Below are positions 1 to 11,250 of a stretch of DNA of 64,000 bases, one piece after another. A model generated the notes under the pieces. It had not been told where the DNA came from. It saw only the letters and a list, made by a program, of their open reading frames with translations, and did no database searches. Origin of the DNA: Lates calcarifer. Its lineage: Eukaryota > Chordata > Actinopteri > Centropomidae. The translations under genes and the position numbers were made by a program. The DNA is taken from assembly GCF_001640805.2 (NCBI RefSeq), contig NC_066838.1, positions 9,846,066 through 9,910,065 of the forward strand, in the 5' to 3' direction. The first letter of the stretch is position 1, and the number at the start of each line of letters is the position of its first letter.

Positions 1-3000
1 GGAGAGGTACTTTCAGCTCGAGGCCAAGCTCATCAGACCATGGTTCTGATTTGATTACTAAAAGACATGATAATGACCCCATTTATGTCAAAAGCTTCAC
101 TCACGCTATACAATAGTCTACACAGTAGGGGTTCAAGTTAACTACAAGTAATGTTAAGACTGAGCGTCTAAAAATGGATGATGACTAAATGGATTCATGT
201 AGGACTGAGTGTGTGTTATGATTGGTGAATGCTTACTTTCTCTGACCTTAACCAACACTCATAATTGAAACATCAGAACATGACTATCACTGTGAGAACA
301 TTGAAAAGCACATTAGTCAAATCAAGCAGAAAACGACTCTATCTCTCTCATTATCTCGCTACCTCTTATTCTCTCCATGTCTCATACTATCCATTTACTT
401 GGTGTGACTACTGTCTCTGGGCAGTCCCAGGGAGTTTCTGCCTTATCAAGTTGGTACCAGTCACCTTAGGGGCCAAAAATCAAGATAAAGAACACCTTTC
501 TGTGGAAGGCAAACAGATCAGACAAGCTGCAAGCTGCACCTTGAATGCCCTATTGAGATATCTTGCTGCATAAGTGCTTGGCCATCCACCCTCCTCAGGC
601 GAAACACAAAAGGCGAGTAAACAATTTAGGAGGCGAGGGGTGGGTCAGGACAGATAAGTGTCAGGGTGCGCCAGGACTTCTTCCCCCTGACGTTTGGAGA
701 CAAGTACGTTAGCTTAGCTCAGCGATTAGGTTGAGAACAAAAGCAGCACTGCGTCATCGTGAAAAGTGAGCTGTCAAGCAAGAGATTTAGAACCTGACAA
801 ATGGTGAGGGAGATGCATGATGCCATGGCCGGATGGGTATCTGTCACGTAGGACCTTGGCGACATGAGAGTGCCCGCCAGACGTCTTAGCCTATCACTAT
901 GTCAATAACAGGGTAAACAGAAGAGCTAGCATACTTTTCACCTCTTTCCACACATCACTGGATGAATGAAGCTGATATGGAAAATCACCCCACAAAAAGT
1001 AAACAGAAAGAGAATGAGGGACAGGGAGACAGAAGTTTGCCTAGCAACAAAGTCATCCCAAGGTCCACTGCTGCAAACAGACAAATATGGCTGCAGGGCT
1101 GACATGGACTCTGTGATACATATTTTTGTGTGTGAAAGCATTTGTGTTGACCTTGTCCAAAGGGTCGACATCAATGCACATCCCTAAAATCAAAATGCAC
1201 AATATGTCCTTGTTATATCCCTGCTTATCATGCCTGAGACTATAGGATACCCTGAAGGTATTGAGCTGTGTGCCATTTACATTTCAGTTTCTAGAACATC
1301 AAGATTGATAATTACAAGCTCCGCAGCCAGTAAATTGTCCAGAATGGATGCGCAAGTGACTCTCTTCTCACAGTTGATGAGACTTCGCTGCATCACCTGA
1401 TGTGCGTTGACCTTCAAACAAGAATTCAGTGAGACAGGAAAACACTCAAGCTGGGGAAACAAAAGATAGTGAGAAAAGACAAAGCTATTAGGTGCTGGAG
1501 GAGTTTCAAAAGCCATGATTCAGAGGTGCTACGACACACCCAGTGGTCACAAGGTAAGGAGAAGTGAGAGTAAACACCATTAATATCACATCGCGAGGGC
1601 TTGGCCATACTGTTTGCTCGCTTCACGAATGTTCAGAATACAAACAGAGATTTGATTTTCCTTGTTTTTCCTTTAAAGATCAAAGTTGCTGCTCTTTTTA
1701 CACACCCTTCCTTCTTCCCTCTAAGGAAGGATTTATAATTATTTGTACATTTCCTACATGTAAATATGAAGTTTTTGCTCCTATTAACATGCGCCACTTC
1801 TGCCAAACATAGATGTGTAGGCCTCCCCCCTGCCATCTAAATACTAAGGAGAGTTAGATTAGTGAGTCTATTGAATGCCAGTCAGTGAGGAGCACAATAC
1901 CTCCAGCCATTGTAAAGTGACATGTTTCTATCAATAGGCGAGTTAGGCCAATCTACCAAGCAGATAATAGCAGCAGTCACTCTGACAGTAGATCCTCACA
2001 CTGGACTCTCTGAGGGCCTCTCCTCACCGTGCTTGCTCAGGCCTTCCTGTCCTGGGGGATTGGCAGCCCTATACACACACAGCCAGAGAAAGACACACAT
2101 ACACACACACATATGGTAGACCTGGGGCCCTGACGTTCTATCATGTTGTGCTAAAGGGGGAGCATAATGGTTTTTAAATGGATGGCTCGGTGCTGGCCCA
2201 GAGAGGGAGTCTGAGACAGAAGAGAATGGCCATGGCCTGCAGCGAAGCAGCTCTTAGATTGAGCTGTCCGTCTCGCTGAAATGAGTATGACTTAACACCT
2301 CTTCCAGTCCCCAACGCCCCGGGACAGACAATAGTAGGCTTCCTCTCTGCCTTCCTCTTTCTTCTTTCCCTCACTCCTACTCTTTCACCCTGTCTTTCTA
2401 TTACTCTCCCTGTTTCTCTCCACCAATCTACACTTCCACTCAGATATCCAGAGAGCACCACAGCGTCCGCCGTGAGATTGTTAGAGCTGTTTGGCTTCGT
2501 TGGTAGACCGCGGTGCTCGCAAAGCCAACATAATGAGTTATTGCCAGTCTTAGTAAAAAATCCACAAAAATGCAGTCAATGTAGTTAAAGCGTTTTGGAT
2601 TCAAGTGTACTACTGCAGATGGCATATATCATTGTTGATGGGTGAAAACCTTGTAACTGCAATTTTGGTGATTTTGTGTTTCTAAGGATTACAGGGCTAC
2701 AGGACATATAAAGTACAGCCTACAGCCTTTGATTTCAAGATAATTCAATCAACTTAAAATGAAGAGGTCATTCAGAAGAAAACAGGGCTGTTTAATTCTT
2801 AGAAACATCTTAGGAGGAAATGTTTTCACAGAATACAACTTACTACAATAAGTGACTGTAATTTATTATAAAATGGAAGCACAGTTAAATTAGTCACTCT
2901 GATAACTAAATTCAGCACTTAATCTAATTTCATCTCCCTCCCAAGAAGAGCTGAGTTGTAACGTATTGTAAGAGGTTTTAGTTAGATATGATCATATTTA

Positions 3001-4348
3001 CACCTCAGATGACATCACCTCTCATAACACTTTCCCGTTTTGGCAGGGAATCGGCATAACACACCGACATTCACAGAATTTCCATGAACAATGTTAAAAA
3101 TCCTCCTGTGTTTCTGATGCTGTGAGAAATGTGTTTTTTGCATCTTCTTTTCTTCCTCTTTCCATCCCCATTAATCCTCATTACCCTCTCATTTCTTTTA
3201 ACATCTTTTTTCACTCAGCCATACTTCTGTCGCTCCCTCGCCTGTCTATTTGTCTAAGACCAGAGGCAGTAGATGAGTAGAGGGGTCGATGGTGAAAGGA
3301 GGGAGAAAGGGGGTATATGGGACTCCTAGGGGAGTCTCTTGATGACTATCAACAGACTGACTGTTATGACTATCTGTGATAAGAGTCTGGGAGAGGAGAG
3401 CCCCTGAAGGCTTCCAGCCCCAAACCAGACAGGATATCTTAAAAAAATAATACACCCTGAGCCAGAGTGAGTCCTCCAACCACCATTAAGGAGGAGGAGG
3501 AGGAGGAGAACACGGATCAATCGTTCCCTTTTGACAGGTTGGCAAAGACCAAAGATTTTACCTGGAAGGGAAACAAAATCGACCTCAGGCTAACAGGGCA
3601 ACATTTAAAAAATTATTTAAAAAAAAAAACAACTATACTTGTCTCCAAAAATGTGCCAAAGTCAGTGGTAGAATCTGCACTGTGTTCATATACACACTGT
3701 ATTGTACCTTACCAGATGACATATGAAACAAGAGACAAATAACACTGTGATATAATGATGAAATCATGGGTATTTTCCTTCAAAAGTTCTAAGATATTCG
3801 TCCAACTCGAGGTGGCCAAATAAAACTAGACATTTTTAAAGTGCAACAATGCACTGAGTCTCTCCCTTTTTGAGGAGGTGTGTGTGTTCACTGCCAGGAC
3901 ATTTCTGTGAGCACACATGTGAATGTATCTCTTTAGAGCTGAAGGTGGCCTTTTTTCTTACAAGCCAGAGAGCTAAAGCTTAGCTGATGAATATGCATTA
4001 GTTGGGTGTCTGGGGAGAAAAAAGGAAGGAGGAAGAAAACTGAGAGAAAACATGAGAGCTACGGGGAGAGTGTAGCTTTTGGAGAGGTGCCCTTTGCACC
4101 CCGAATGGCTAGCCATAATATGAACTTTAAAAAAGAAAATGTTAAGCCTGGCACACTGCCACATAGCGTGTGCCTGTGTGCTCTAATCACTTGCATGCTC
4201 CTACAACTGTTCAGAAGAAAACAGGGTGAAAAAAGACATGGAGGCTTTGGTGAAAACCACCAGGAGTTGCTGAGACTGAAGATTCCTTCAAAATTTTGTC
4301 AATGACTGATTCAGAAACATTATTTACAATGAAATTTTTGTCAGAGAT

Positions 4349-4402
4349 ATTATATTATTATATTATATTTATTTTTATTTTTTTTATTATATATTTTTTC
4401 TC
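4349..4402. repeat. AT-rich low-complexity patch
   Basis: Nearly pure A and T, with TATTA repeats passing into T-rich runs. No gene signal. It could be a scaffold-attachment-like or simple AT microsatellite tract. Confidence 0.6.
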
Positions 4403-5672
4403 AGGAGAAACTGAAAAGAACTGCCTGTTACTTTAAAAACATAACTACTAATATCAATTGTGAACACCTTTATTCTACACTTTCAACATCCACTATCTTA
4501 AAACTTTTACTCTGTAAAACAGAGGTTTGTTGTCTGCGGCCTGTTTAACTTACTGAGTGCAAGGTCAAACAAATTAGTACAATCTGTCTGTCTGAAATAA
4601 TTACTCATGCTCCTCTGATACAGTTTCTCTTTTGTCTGCCTGAATGTTAACTTCACAGAACTATATCAGATGTTTTGAAATGTGTAAGCTCAACAAATTC
4701 TCCCTGTTCTTCATCTGGCCCATCATGCTAACGTATTTTGTTATAATGCACCACTTTTTAATGATTTTCTTAAGACATAGAAACTACATTTAAGCGGTGT
4801 GAACAATCTCTAAAAAACATTACATGGCCTGTTAGTCATCTTTGTACTTCGTACATCAGCTGGTGGTGTCTAATTGAAGCACATCAAGTCTTTTCAAAGA
4901 CAGTATTCAAATGATTAACTCATCCAAAGCTCTATTCCTTATTACACACAAATGTACACACAATATGAGACTATGTGAAAGATTGCCCCCCAAAAAATGA
5001 GGAGTCAAGGAGTCAGTGAAATGAGAAGCAGGCCAGTATATTTCATCTCTGATTAGGCATATGAGAAAGAGAGAAAGAGAGACACATGGAGACAGAGGGA
5101 GAGAAAGAGACCAGGAGTTCCCTTTTTTTCCTAATGAGCTTACTGAAGCAACTTCAATATCCTCTAATGTCATGTTGAAATGAAAATTAATAGTTCAATA
5201 TGCAGCCACCGCACTGGGCTACGCTTCTTCCATTTCCATATCGGGTGGCGTGACCAAATGAGTGTGCTCGCTCGGACCGATGCCCAGAAAAGCTGATACC
5301 TCCACTAATCAGCCAGATTTTTCCATCTGACATCGTTGTGCTGCTGGAATTCTGGACGAGTGTGTTTTGTATGTGTGTGTATGTCTGCTCGTGCGTCTCT
5401 CTGTGTGCAGGAATCAAAGATGAGGTCCAATCATAAAGGGAATGCAAATGGAATGGGCATCTTTGCTGATGAAGAGATAGATGCCTGTGGATAAGGAGTG
5501 ATGGCTGGAAATGTGAATGCATGAATAAAGAGCAACTCTTTCTTTCACTTACCCTCTTCAGTTTTGCTTCATTGTTTATAACTCTTCCATTTCATATCTT
5601 ACTGTACATTTGTGTTTGTGACACAAAACATTAAGTTGTCAAAAGTGATAGATGGTAGTGGAATGAAAAGCG

Positions 5673-5692
5673 AAAAAAAAAAAAAAAAAAAA
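5673..5692 (-). repeat. A20 tract (U20 in the prdm16 transcript)
   Basis: An uninterrupted run of 20 A on the plus strand, read as U20 starting 41 nt after the exon in the pre-mRNA. U-rich elements just downstream of a donor can bind TIA1 or PTB-type splicing regulators, but those usually sit closer, so function is uncertain. It also encodes the Phe run in the intron read-through frame. Confidence 0.8.
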
Positions 5693-5727
5693 CAGTAAAC
5701 AACCCATAACAAAGCATAAGTGTGGTT

Positions 5728-5732
5728 CCTAC
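5728..5732 (-). other. 5' splice site of the prdm16 exon
   Basis: On the minus strand the exon ends TGG GAG and the intron starts GTAGGA, with GT at 5732-5731. GAG|GTAGGA is an acceptable though not perfect donor: +3 A and +4 G fit, +5 G fits, +6 A does not. Splicing here leaves phase 0 after Glu157, the same position as the GWE| junction of PRDM16 and MECOM. Non-use would add 33 residues before a stop (see the read-through finding). Confidence 0.85.
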
Positions 5733-6205
5733 CTCCCATCCAAAGGAGCCGTCTTTGCCTGTGGCCCCATGATGCAGCGTGTTGTGCAGACCAAACCTCT
5801 CACCGGCACCAATGTGGGTCTTGGCCCAGACGCCCAGGCCGGCACCAGGCACAGAGGATTCCCGCAGCTCCAGTTCGCTAGGAATGGGAATGTCATCAGG
5901 AATGTAGACAGGCGCCTCGTACGGCGAGCCCTCCTTGGGTGTGGTGAAGTCCTGGTCATTGCTGCTGCTGTTGCTGTTGTTGTGGAGGTGGTGGTGAAGG
6001 TGGTGGGTGGCATAGATGTGGGGGTGCAGCAGGTGGTGGTGGTTGTTGTTCGGATGGGAGGGAGTTGGTGAGGGCAGGGGGGACATGTTGATGACGCCGT
6101 CTTCTGCGTCGTCTTCTGGGCTGTCAGCGCCACCTCCACTGCTGGCCGCTAAACCTGGGAGGTCGGCCTCTGTGTCGTACATGCTGTCCACTGGCTCACT
6201 GTCAT
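5733..6205 (-). CDS. prdm16: prdm16 internal coding exon (probable exon 2): N-terminal acidic region and start of PR domain
   Basis: PRDM16 is a nuclear zinc-finger transcription regulator with an N-terminal PR (SET-like) domain. It acts in brown-fat/muscle fate, haematopoietic and neural stem cells and craniofacial development. The exon is 473 nt: 2 nt completing a split codon, then 157 codons. By residue: 1-40 acidic, ending in the motif INMSPLPSP (38-46); 50-82 His/Asn/Ser-rich insert; 86-128 the conserved block ([14 protein letters not shown], then [10 protein letters not shown], then GAGLGVWAK); PR domain from about residue 110 to the exon end at FGWE. The VYIP and LGVWAK versions fit PRDM16; MECOM has IYIP and LGIWTK at these places (recalled family knowledge). 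The exon ends exactly at the GWE codon where PRDM16 and MECOM are spliced. An open frame continues both ways into intron (6356 to 5631), so the exon ends were set by splice sites and phase. The rest of the PR domain and all zinc fingers lie outside the window. Gene identity is confident; exon number is inferred. Confidence 0.87.
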
Positions 6206-6237
6206 CTAGTAGAGACATACAGAGCTGGCTGTTAATA
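6206..6237 (-). other. 3' splice site and branch point of the prdm16 exon
   Basis: Read on the minus strand, the acceptor is ctctactag|AT GAC, with the AG at 6207-6206. A TATTAAC branch-point-like heptamer lies at 6237-6231, with its branch adenosine at 6232, 27 nt from the exon. A pyrimidine-rich run lies between them. Three other AGs nearby (after 6238 and within 6231-6223) would start the exon in another phase, or lie too close to the branch point. Only the 6207-6206 AG leaves the two nucleotides needed to complete the codon begun by the short first exon (MRSKARARKLAK-type) of this family. Confidence 0.72.
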
Positions 6238-6790
6238 CTGTAGGCAGGTGGAGGAGGTATAGTGCAACATATCAGGTCTTTGGAGATCATAGCATGGACT
6301 ATGAACTTCCCCAGAACATGAAATACAGAGATTGAATACTTGAAGTCATATCTCAAAATACCAGATGACTTCTTGACCCTTAACTACAAAAAACATCCCA
6401 CTTCAATCTCCAAACCTCAAATATGTCAGAAAACCACACCGTGCAATGAGAGAATTTAGGGGACCTCAGGAAAGAACACCTATCCATCTGATGGCCATCA
6501 GCTACAAAATGCATACAGATTTTCCACAGGCTATCCGAGAAGAGCCAGACAGACGAAGAGAAGAAGCTTTAGGTTATGGCCAAGTCCTTGATGGGAAAAG
6601 TTCTCAGTTCCATCACAGTCACTGTTTTCTGCCAGGACTCAACTTACAAGTAATGGTCCTGTCTATCGCTGACCTTGTTAGCCTCGTCACCTATTATTAT
6701 TGTCATGTCCACAGACTGACAACATGATTGTGCCCGCGCTCCAGAATCCCACCACTCCAGCATGAGTGAAAATGATGATGAGCACAACAA

Positions 6791-6825
6791 GTGTGTGTGT
6801 GTGTGTGTATTTATGTGTGTGTGTG
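6791..6825. repeat. (GT)n microsatellite, interrupted
   Basis: Two GT runs separated by ATTTAT, about 0.6 kb upstream (in gene orientation) of the exon. On the minus strand they read as CA repeats, which can act as hnRNP L-type intronic elements, but the distance is large. The surrounding 6260-7990 holds only ordinary intronic DNA. Confidence 0.85.
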
Positions 6826-7994
6826 CGTGGATGCACAAAACATTTAGCTTTAAGCTTCATCACATTTCTCTGGGTTATCAAGCTTTTTTTTTATGGGCAA
6901 TGAATGGTTTGTAAATGTGCATGTCGGTGAGTGACATGTAAAGTCTTTGTGGGTTGTTTGGGATTTTGGACAGCACAATATGTGTTCCCTTTACCATATG
7001 CCTCTGAATATCAGTGCTCAAATAGAACCTGGGTTTTCATACTTATGTTCACACAATACTTATTTCAATATCTCATTTGAGGAATAAAAACATGCTTTTA
7101 CTACTCAAGTAATTTTTTCTTTTTATTCAACAAAAGAACACAAGCAACTGCACAAGACCTTGGCCTTGATAAAAAAGCATAAAATTGGTAAAATTAGGAT
7201 TTCAATCAGAAAGGATTACAAAGATGAGAAATCTGTAAAGACATATGATGATCAGTTTTACTGACTACATTCAGTCAGTACTGAAAAAGTACAGAATACC
7301 CAGCTCTAGTCTGTACATATTTGTTGGTGTGTGTGTTTGCCTGAGCACATCAATGTGTGTCTCCTACTTTTCATCTCTGGACAGATCCTGGTGTCTTTAG
7401 TGAAAGCACCACTGCAGTTTTACTATCTAAACACAGGGACTGGCAATCAGCGGGCTAACTAGGCCCAAAATTACAGCAGGAGTGGTTCCAATCAAGCTCT
7501 CTCCCTCTGCTAGCCTCCATCTAGCCCGCTGCCAAACCTGCCACCGCATCCCAGGTTTTAGCTGGAGCTGCAACATGACATTTTAAAAATGTGCTTGTTA
7601 GTACATGGCAGTTTATGAGGTCACAATGAAAGTTTGTGGGTTGAATTTTAATAGAACTTAATGTGATAGATATACTATTCAACATTAATAAGTTAAATTA
7701 AAACAATTAATATGTTTTATTTCTGTTTAAGAGAACATTAATCTCATTTTTTTGTGTTTATGCCGAGTAAAGTGAGGCAGACTGTACTGATTGATTGTAA
7801 ATTGGAGAAAGACTGAATGAGGCAATCAAGAAACCAAAGTAGGAAAAGAGTCATCACTGAAATTGTACAAGAGCACATTCATCGCACAATGCATCAGTTT
7901 TTTGTTCTTTGATAAATATTTGGGTTTCTGCCCAGTGACAGATGTGGACTGTGAAAGCTGTTAAATTAACTGACATGTAAGTTTTAAATGTGAA

Positions 7995-8275
7995 ATGTGA
8001 AACTATGAAAGCATGCGACAAGGGCTTTTCAGCGCCTGGCAAACCTGCAGCCTGTCCACGCAGGTCCGGGAAACTTATCATATAAAGCTGCAGCAGTAAA
8101 ACCCGGCCTTTTATGACTGATTTTGCGTCATCCAGTGATTTTGACTGGAAAAGAACCCATTTTTTAATGATCACTGTTTCATAGGGGCTCAGACCAGGCA
8201 TGCAATTAAGCATCGGAACATGTGAGCCAGCAGTAGCTTCCACTTTTCACAGATCAATTAAAGTTTTATAACTCG
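7995..8275. promoter_or_regulatory. Candidate cis-regulatory island
   Basis: Complex, repeat-free sequence. It contains two GATTTTG motifs 18 bp apart (8119 and 8137) flanking TGCGTCA (8124-8130), an AP-1/CRE-like core. It also has TAATGATCA (8165-8173) and GCAATTAAG near 8202. It stands out from AT-rich neighbours by its dense non-repetitive motifs. Supported only by texture and motifs; cross-species alignment was not possible. Confidence 0.38.
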
Positions 8276-8382
8276 GGCCCTATCTGCTGCTCCCTCTGCA
8301 CAATCAAAAGTGTTTTCAGGCTGTTAAACACTTTTTTTTTCACTTACTTTCTCTCCTCACTCCCCCACTCTCCCTGGCACTT

Positions 8383-8470
8383 GACCCGCTCAGAGCAATT
8401 TTGACAAGCAGAGAGACAGCCTCGGAAAATCTATTAAATACCATTTGGCTTTAAGAGCCTCTGTGCATAA
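8383..8470. promoter_or_regulatory. Candidate cis-regulatory island, short
   Basis: An island next to a T-rich tract, with TTGACAAG, ATCTATTAAATA and a palindromic-looking TGGCTTTAAGAGCC (8446-8459). It may be part of the same element as 7995-8275, interrupted by simple sequence. It is followed by an A-rich run at 8468-8499 that carries no information. Confidence 0.28.
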
Positions 8471-8926
8471 AAAAAAAAAATAAATAAAAAAAAAAAAAAT
8501 GCACAGATCACTACGTCAAATAATTGAGTAACAAGGACAAGGAAGAAAAAAATCCCTCTTAATTTTAATGAACAAAACATCTTTTGTGAGACACATGAAG
8601 CAGTAAAGCGAGGCAGAAATGGCGTGGCAGTGTGATAATGAACAAGTTCAACTCTCAGTCATAGTTTTGTTAATTCATAAAGAAGTTGCCTGGTGAGAAA
8701 ACTGGGAAATGTTTAGATTGCTCGCCATTAGAAACAAACTCTCCCTCTCTCTCTCCTACCCTACGTAAGACAAGCTGACCATGTTCGACCAGTGCTGAAA
8801 AAAGTTGTAGATGAGAAAAGTAAGCAGGAAAATAATGAAAGGGGCCGGGAAGAGGACGAAGAGGAGGAGGAGGAGAAGAGTCTAAAAACTGACGACTGAG
8901 CTGCTTTTAAACAGCTGTATGTTAGC

Positions 8927-8948
8927 TCTGGGTCTCAAAAGACCCAGA
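8927..8948. other. Perfect 9-bp hairpin
   Basis: TCTGGGTCT (8927-8935), loop CAAA, AGACCCAGA (8940-8948). The stem is perfect and closed by a tetraloop. Too short for a miRNA precursor; no terminator function is expected in this setting. Could be a chance structure or a palindromic protein site. Confidence 0.7.
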
Positions 8949-9084
8949 AAGAGATGTTAGGTTCGTCTCCCCGAGGGCTTCTTAAAAAACACCGGGCCAG
9001 ATAGTGCCTTCCTCTCCCTGGCTCCTTATGTTGTTTTTTCTCTCTCTGTTCCTCTCACCATCTCTTTCTCTTTTACGGGGAGCT

Positions 9085-9325
9085 ATTTATCCTGATTACA
9101 TCAGGGGTCAATCATTAATTCGCACCTTGGGGGTCCCGGTGCTGGCTGCGGCTACAATGGGCTGCTTGTTCAGCGGCTGTTATTCCAGTGGAAAACTACG
9201 CTGCTCTGCCTGAGAGCCGGGCCCAGGCCACATGAAGGCATCCCATTTATTTGATAAATTGTAAATGCGTGCCATAAACGGCACTCTCTGCTTTGTAGCA
9301 TGGCTTGCAATAACAAAGATTTTAG
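9085..9325. promoter_or_regulatory. Candidate cis-regulatory island with homeodomain and CDX/posterior-HOX-like sites
   Basis: Contains CATTAATT (9113-9120), a GC-richer middle, TTTGATAAATTGTAAAT (9250-9266) and CCATAAA (9272-9278), which fits the CDX/posterior HOX core TTTATGG on the other strand. There is no simple repeat for about 240 bp. The plus-strand frame 9004-9213 through it lacks any domain and starts inside pyrimidine-rich sequence, so I do not call it coding. Confidence 0.4.
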
Positions 9326-9479
9326 GGCACGTATGAATACAGATGCAGGCTATCACACAAACACACATCTGTTTGCAACTGCAGGAGCTGTTACCGTACT
9401 CTAAACACATGTGCAAAAGATCAGATGGTGTTGTAGGTAAAGATGATATCTCATAATTACTGCATGTCACAGTGAAATT

Positions 9480-11060
9480 ACAAGATATTACATAGATATG
9501 ACATTTATAGACACTAACCTCTAAAACACAGAGTTAACAATGTGAAATATTTCAAAAGACAAGCACGTAAAGACAAATGTCAAGCCATTAAAGAGAAAAA
9601 AAATCTGAATGTACTTCCTTTCAAGATCCAAGATTAAAAAAATAAAAATACTGCAAAAATATGAAATGCTGATAACATTGTAATCAGCGTTGCCATGGCA
9701 AAATAACTTGACACGGTGCTGAAAATCAGTGGTTTAATCGAAGGGCCTTACAACGGGCAAATTGTTCTGTGGTTGTGTTTAATCAGAGCACTCTAGACTT
9801 AAATGCAGAAAGATAGAGATCTGGAGTCATTTTCTGCCGTCTGCCTGGGCGCACACAAACACATGTGCCTTGTGGCATATAGACTGAGCCGTATTGTCGA
9901 CGTAGTCTGGGTAGAAAGAAACAACACTGACTGCATGCAAGAATTCTGAGAGGGAAACTATAAATAATACATCAAATAAGGACCAAGTAATTTCTTGCAG
10001 AATAAGCAGTCATGCCTTCATTGAAAAAAAATCTAAAATCTTTGTAAAAATTGTGGTGAAAGGTGTATTTTTTTCTTATATTCAGAGATGCACATATTAT
10101 CAAACACTGCGAACCACAGGCTAGAACAGATTCCAACAATAGGCTGAGTATTCAGAGCCAGGTGCATGCTAGAGAGCAAGCAGCACTGTGGAGTCATGGG
10201 TATCGCTATGATAATAATAAAAAAAAAGAGCTGGAAATAGGACGTGTGTGCCAGTGATGGCCATCATAAAGCACACACGTCCTTTTCCCTCACTGCCTTC
10301 CCCCTCCAACGCACACAGAGACTGTATCTTTGTCTGGCTGTAAATTGATCTGGTTCAATTCAAAAGGAAAGTCAGCCACTGATGAAAAGACAGTATCCAG
10401 GGAAAAGGCAAAACTATGCAAAATTCTGCACCGGCTCCAAATATGGGGAGAAAAGATCGTCTGGTGAAAGAAAAAAAAAATTGAAGGCAGAGGGAGAATG
10501 TGTGGACCATGACAGATATGAAAAATGGGTAGCTGGTTGAGCAATAAGTGACCGAACATTTTGATGTGGGAGCTCTGTGCATACATGTGTGCACATGTGC
10601 GTATAAGTCTGGCGAGGGTAAGTGTGAAAACCAGAGCCTAATCTGCTGTTTGTGCCGCTATGCTGTGTCAATATGGTCCCACTTAGCTGCATTATTGGGC
10701 CACAGAGTGATATTGGTACCTGTTTCTCTGTAGTAAGCAGGCCTTTGATGATTCTGTCTCCACACAAAAGAGCCTAAACACTCTGTGCTTTAAAACAAGA
10801 GGGGGGCAGAGGAGAGAGGCAGCTGTAAAACTCAAACAAGTGCAAATGAAAGGTAGAGTGAGTGAGATTGAGAGGTGAAAAACTGTACAGCGGTGTACAT
10901 TTCCACGGTGGCATTGGGGTACCATATATTCAAAATGACGTATAAATGGAAGCATGTGACGAGGTAGCCAAAGGAGGGTGTTTTCAGAGGGAGAAGGTGT
11001 GTGTTTGGTGCACGTGTGTTTGTGTGTGTGGTAGCAGTGAGGAAGTAATGAGTGAGCAAT
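9480..11060. other. Intronic stretch, nothing specific
   Basis: Moderately AT-rich unique sequence. Short TG-type runs occur near 10590 and 11000-11030. No exon, transposon end or clear regulatory island was recognised. Confidence 0.5.
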
Positions 11061-11213
11061 AGGGGCACAGTCAGCTACAATACCAGCAATCCTCTCCAAG
11101 CGAGAACGCCACACTGTTTCCCCTTGTAAAAGCACCAGGGAACATTTCCAAGCAACACTTAAAATTACAACATGGCTTCTTCAGAGTAGGGAAAGAAGGA
11201 TCACAGTGCCAGA

Positions 11214-11214
<1 letters not shown>

Positions 11215-11250
<36 letters not shown>
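11215..11250. repeat. (GAAA)n microsatellite
   Basis: About nine GAAA units, nearly perfect. One strand is all purine, so triplex (H-DNA) formation is possible in principle. Confidence 0.9.

Larger units (their letters stand above)
1..5732 (-). other. prdm16: prdm16 intron downstream of the exon (partial)
   Basis: Intronic sequence 3' of the coding exon in gene orientation; the intron continues past position 1. The ORFs here are short, lack recognisable domains and show no paired splice sites. The next exon (remainder of the PR domain) was looked for and not found. Visible content: CT-rich low complexity at 2335-2425, a GGA run near 3490-3509, an AT-rich patch at 4349-4402, (GA) runs at 5064-5110 and a T-rich element in transcript orientation at 5692-5673. 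The rest is ordinary unique sequence with no clear regulatory island. Confidence 0.75.

Noticed and set aside
5769..6071. Open frames antisense to and in a second frame of the prdm16 exon (including a Val/Gly-rich plus-strand frame)
   Set aside because: They are shadows of the real exon, created by its CAC/AAC-rich composition; no domain or start context.
6206..6356. Upstream extension of the prdm16 frame to a Met at 6356
   Set aside because: The extra sequence is intronic: it contains the branch point and acceptor, and the family has the preceding residues on a separate short exon.
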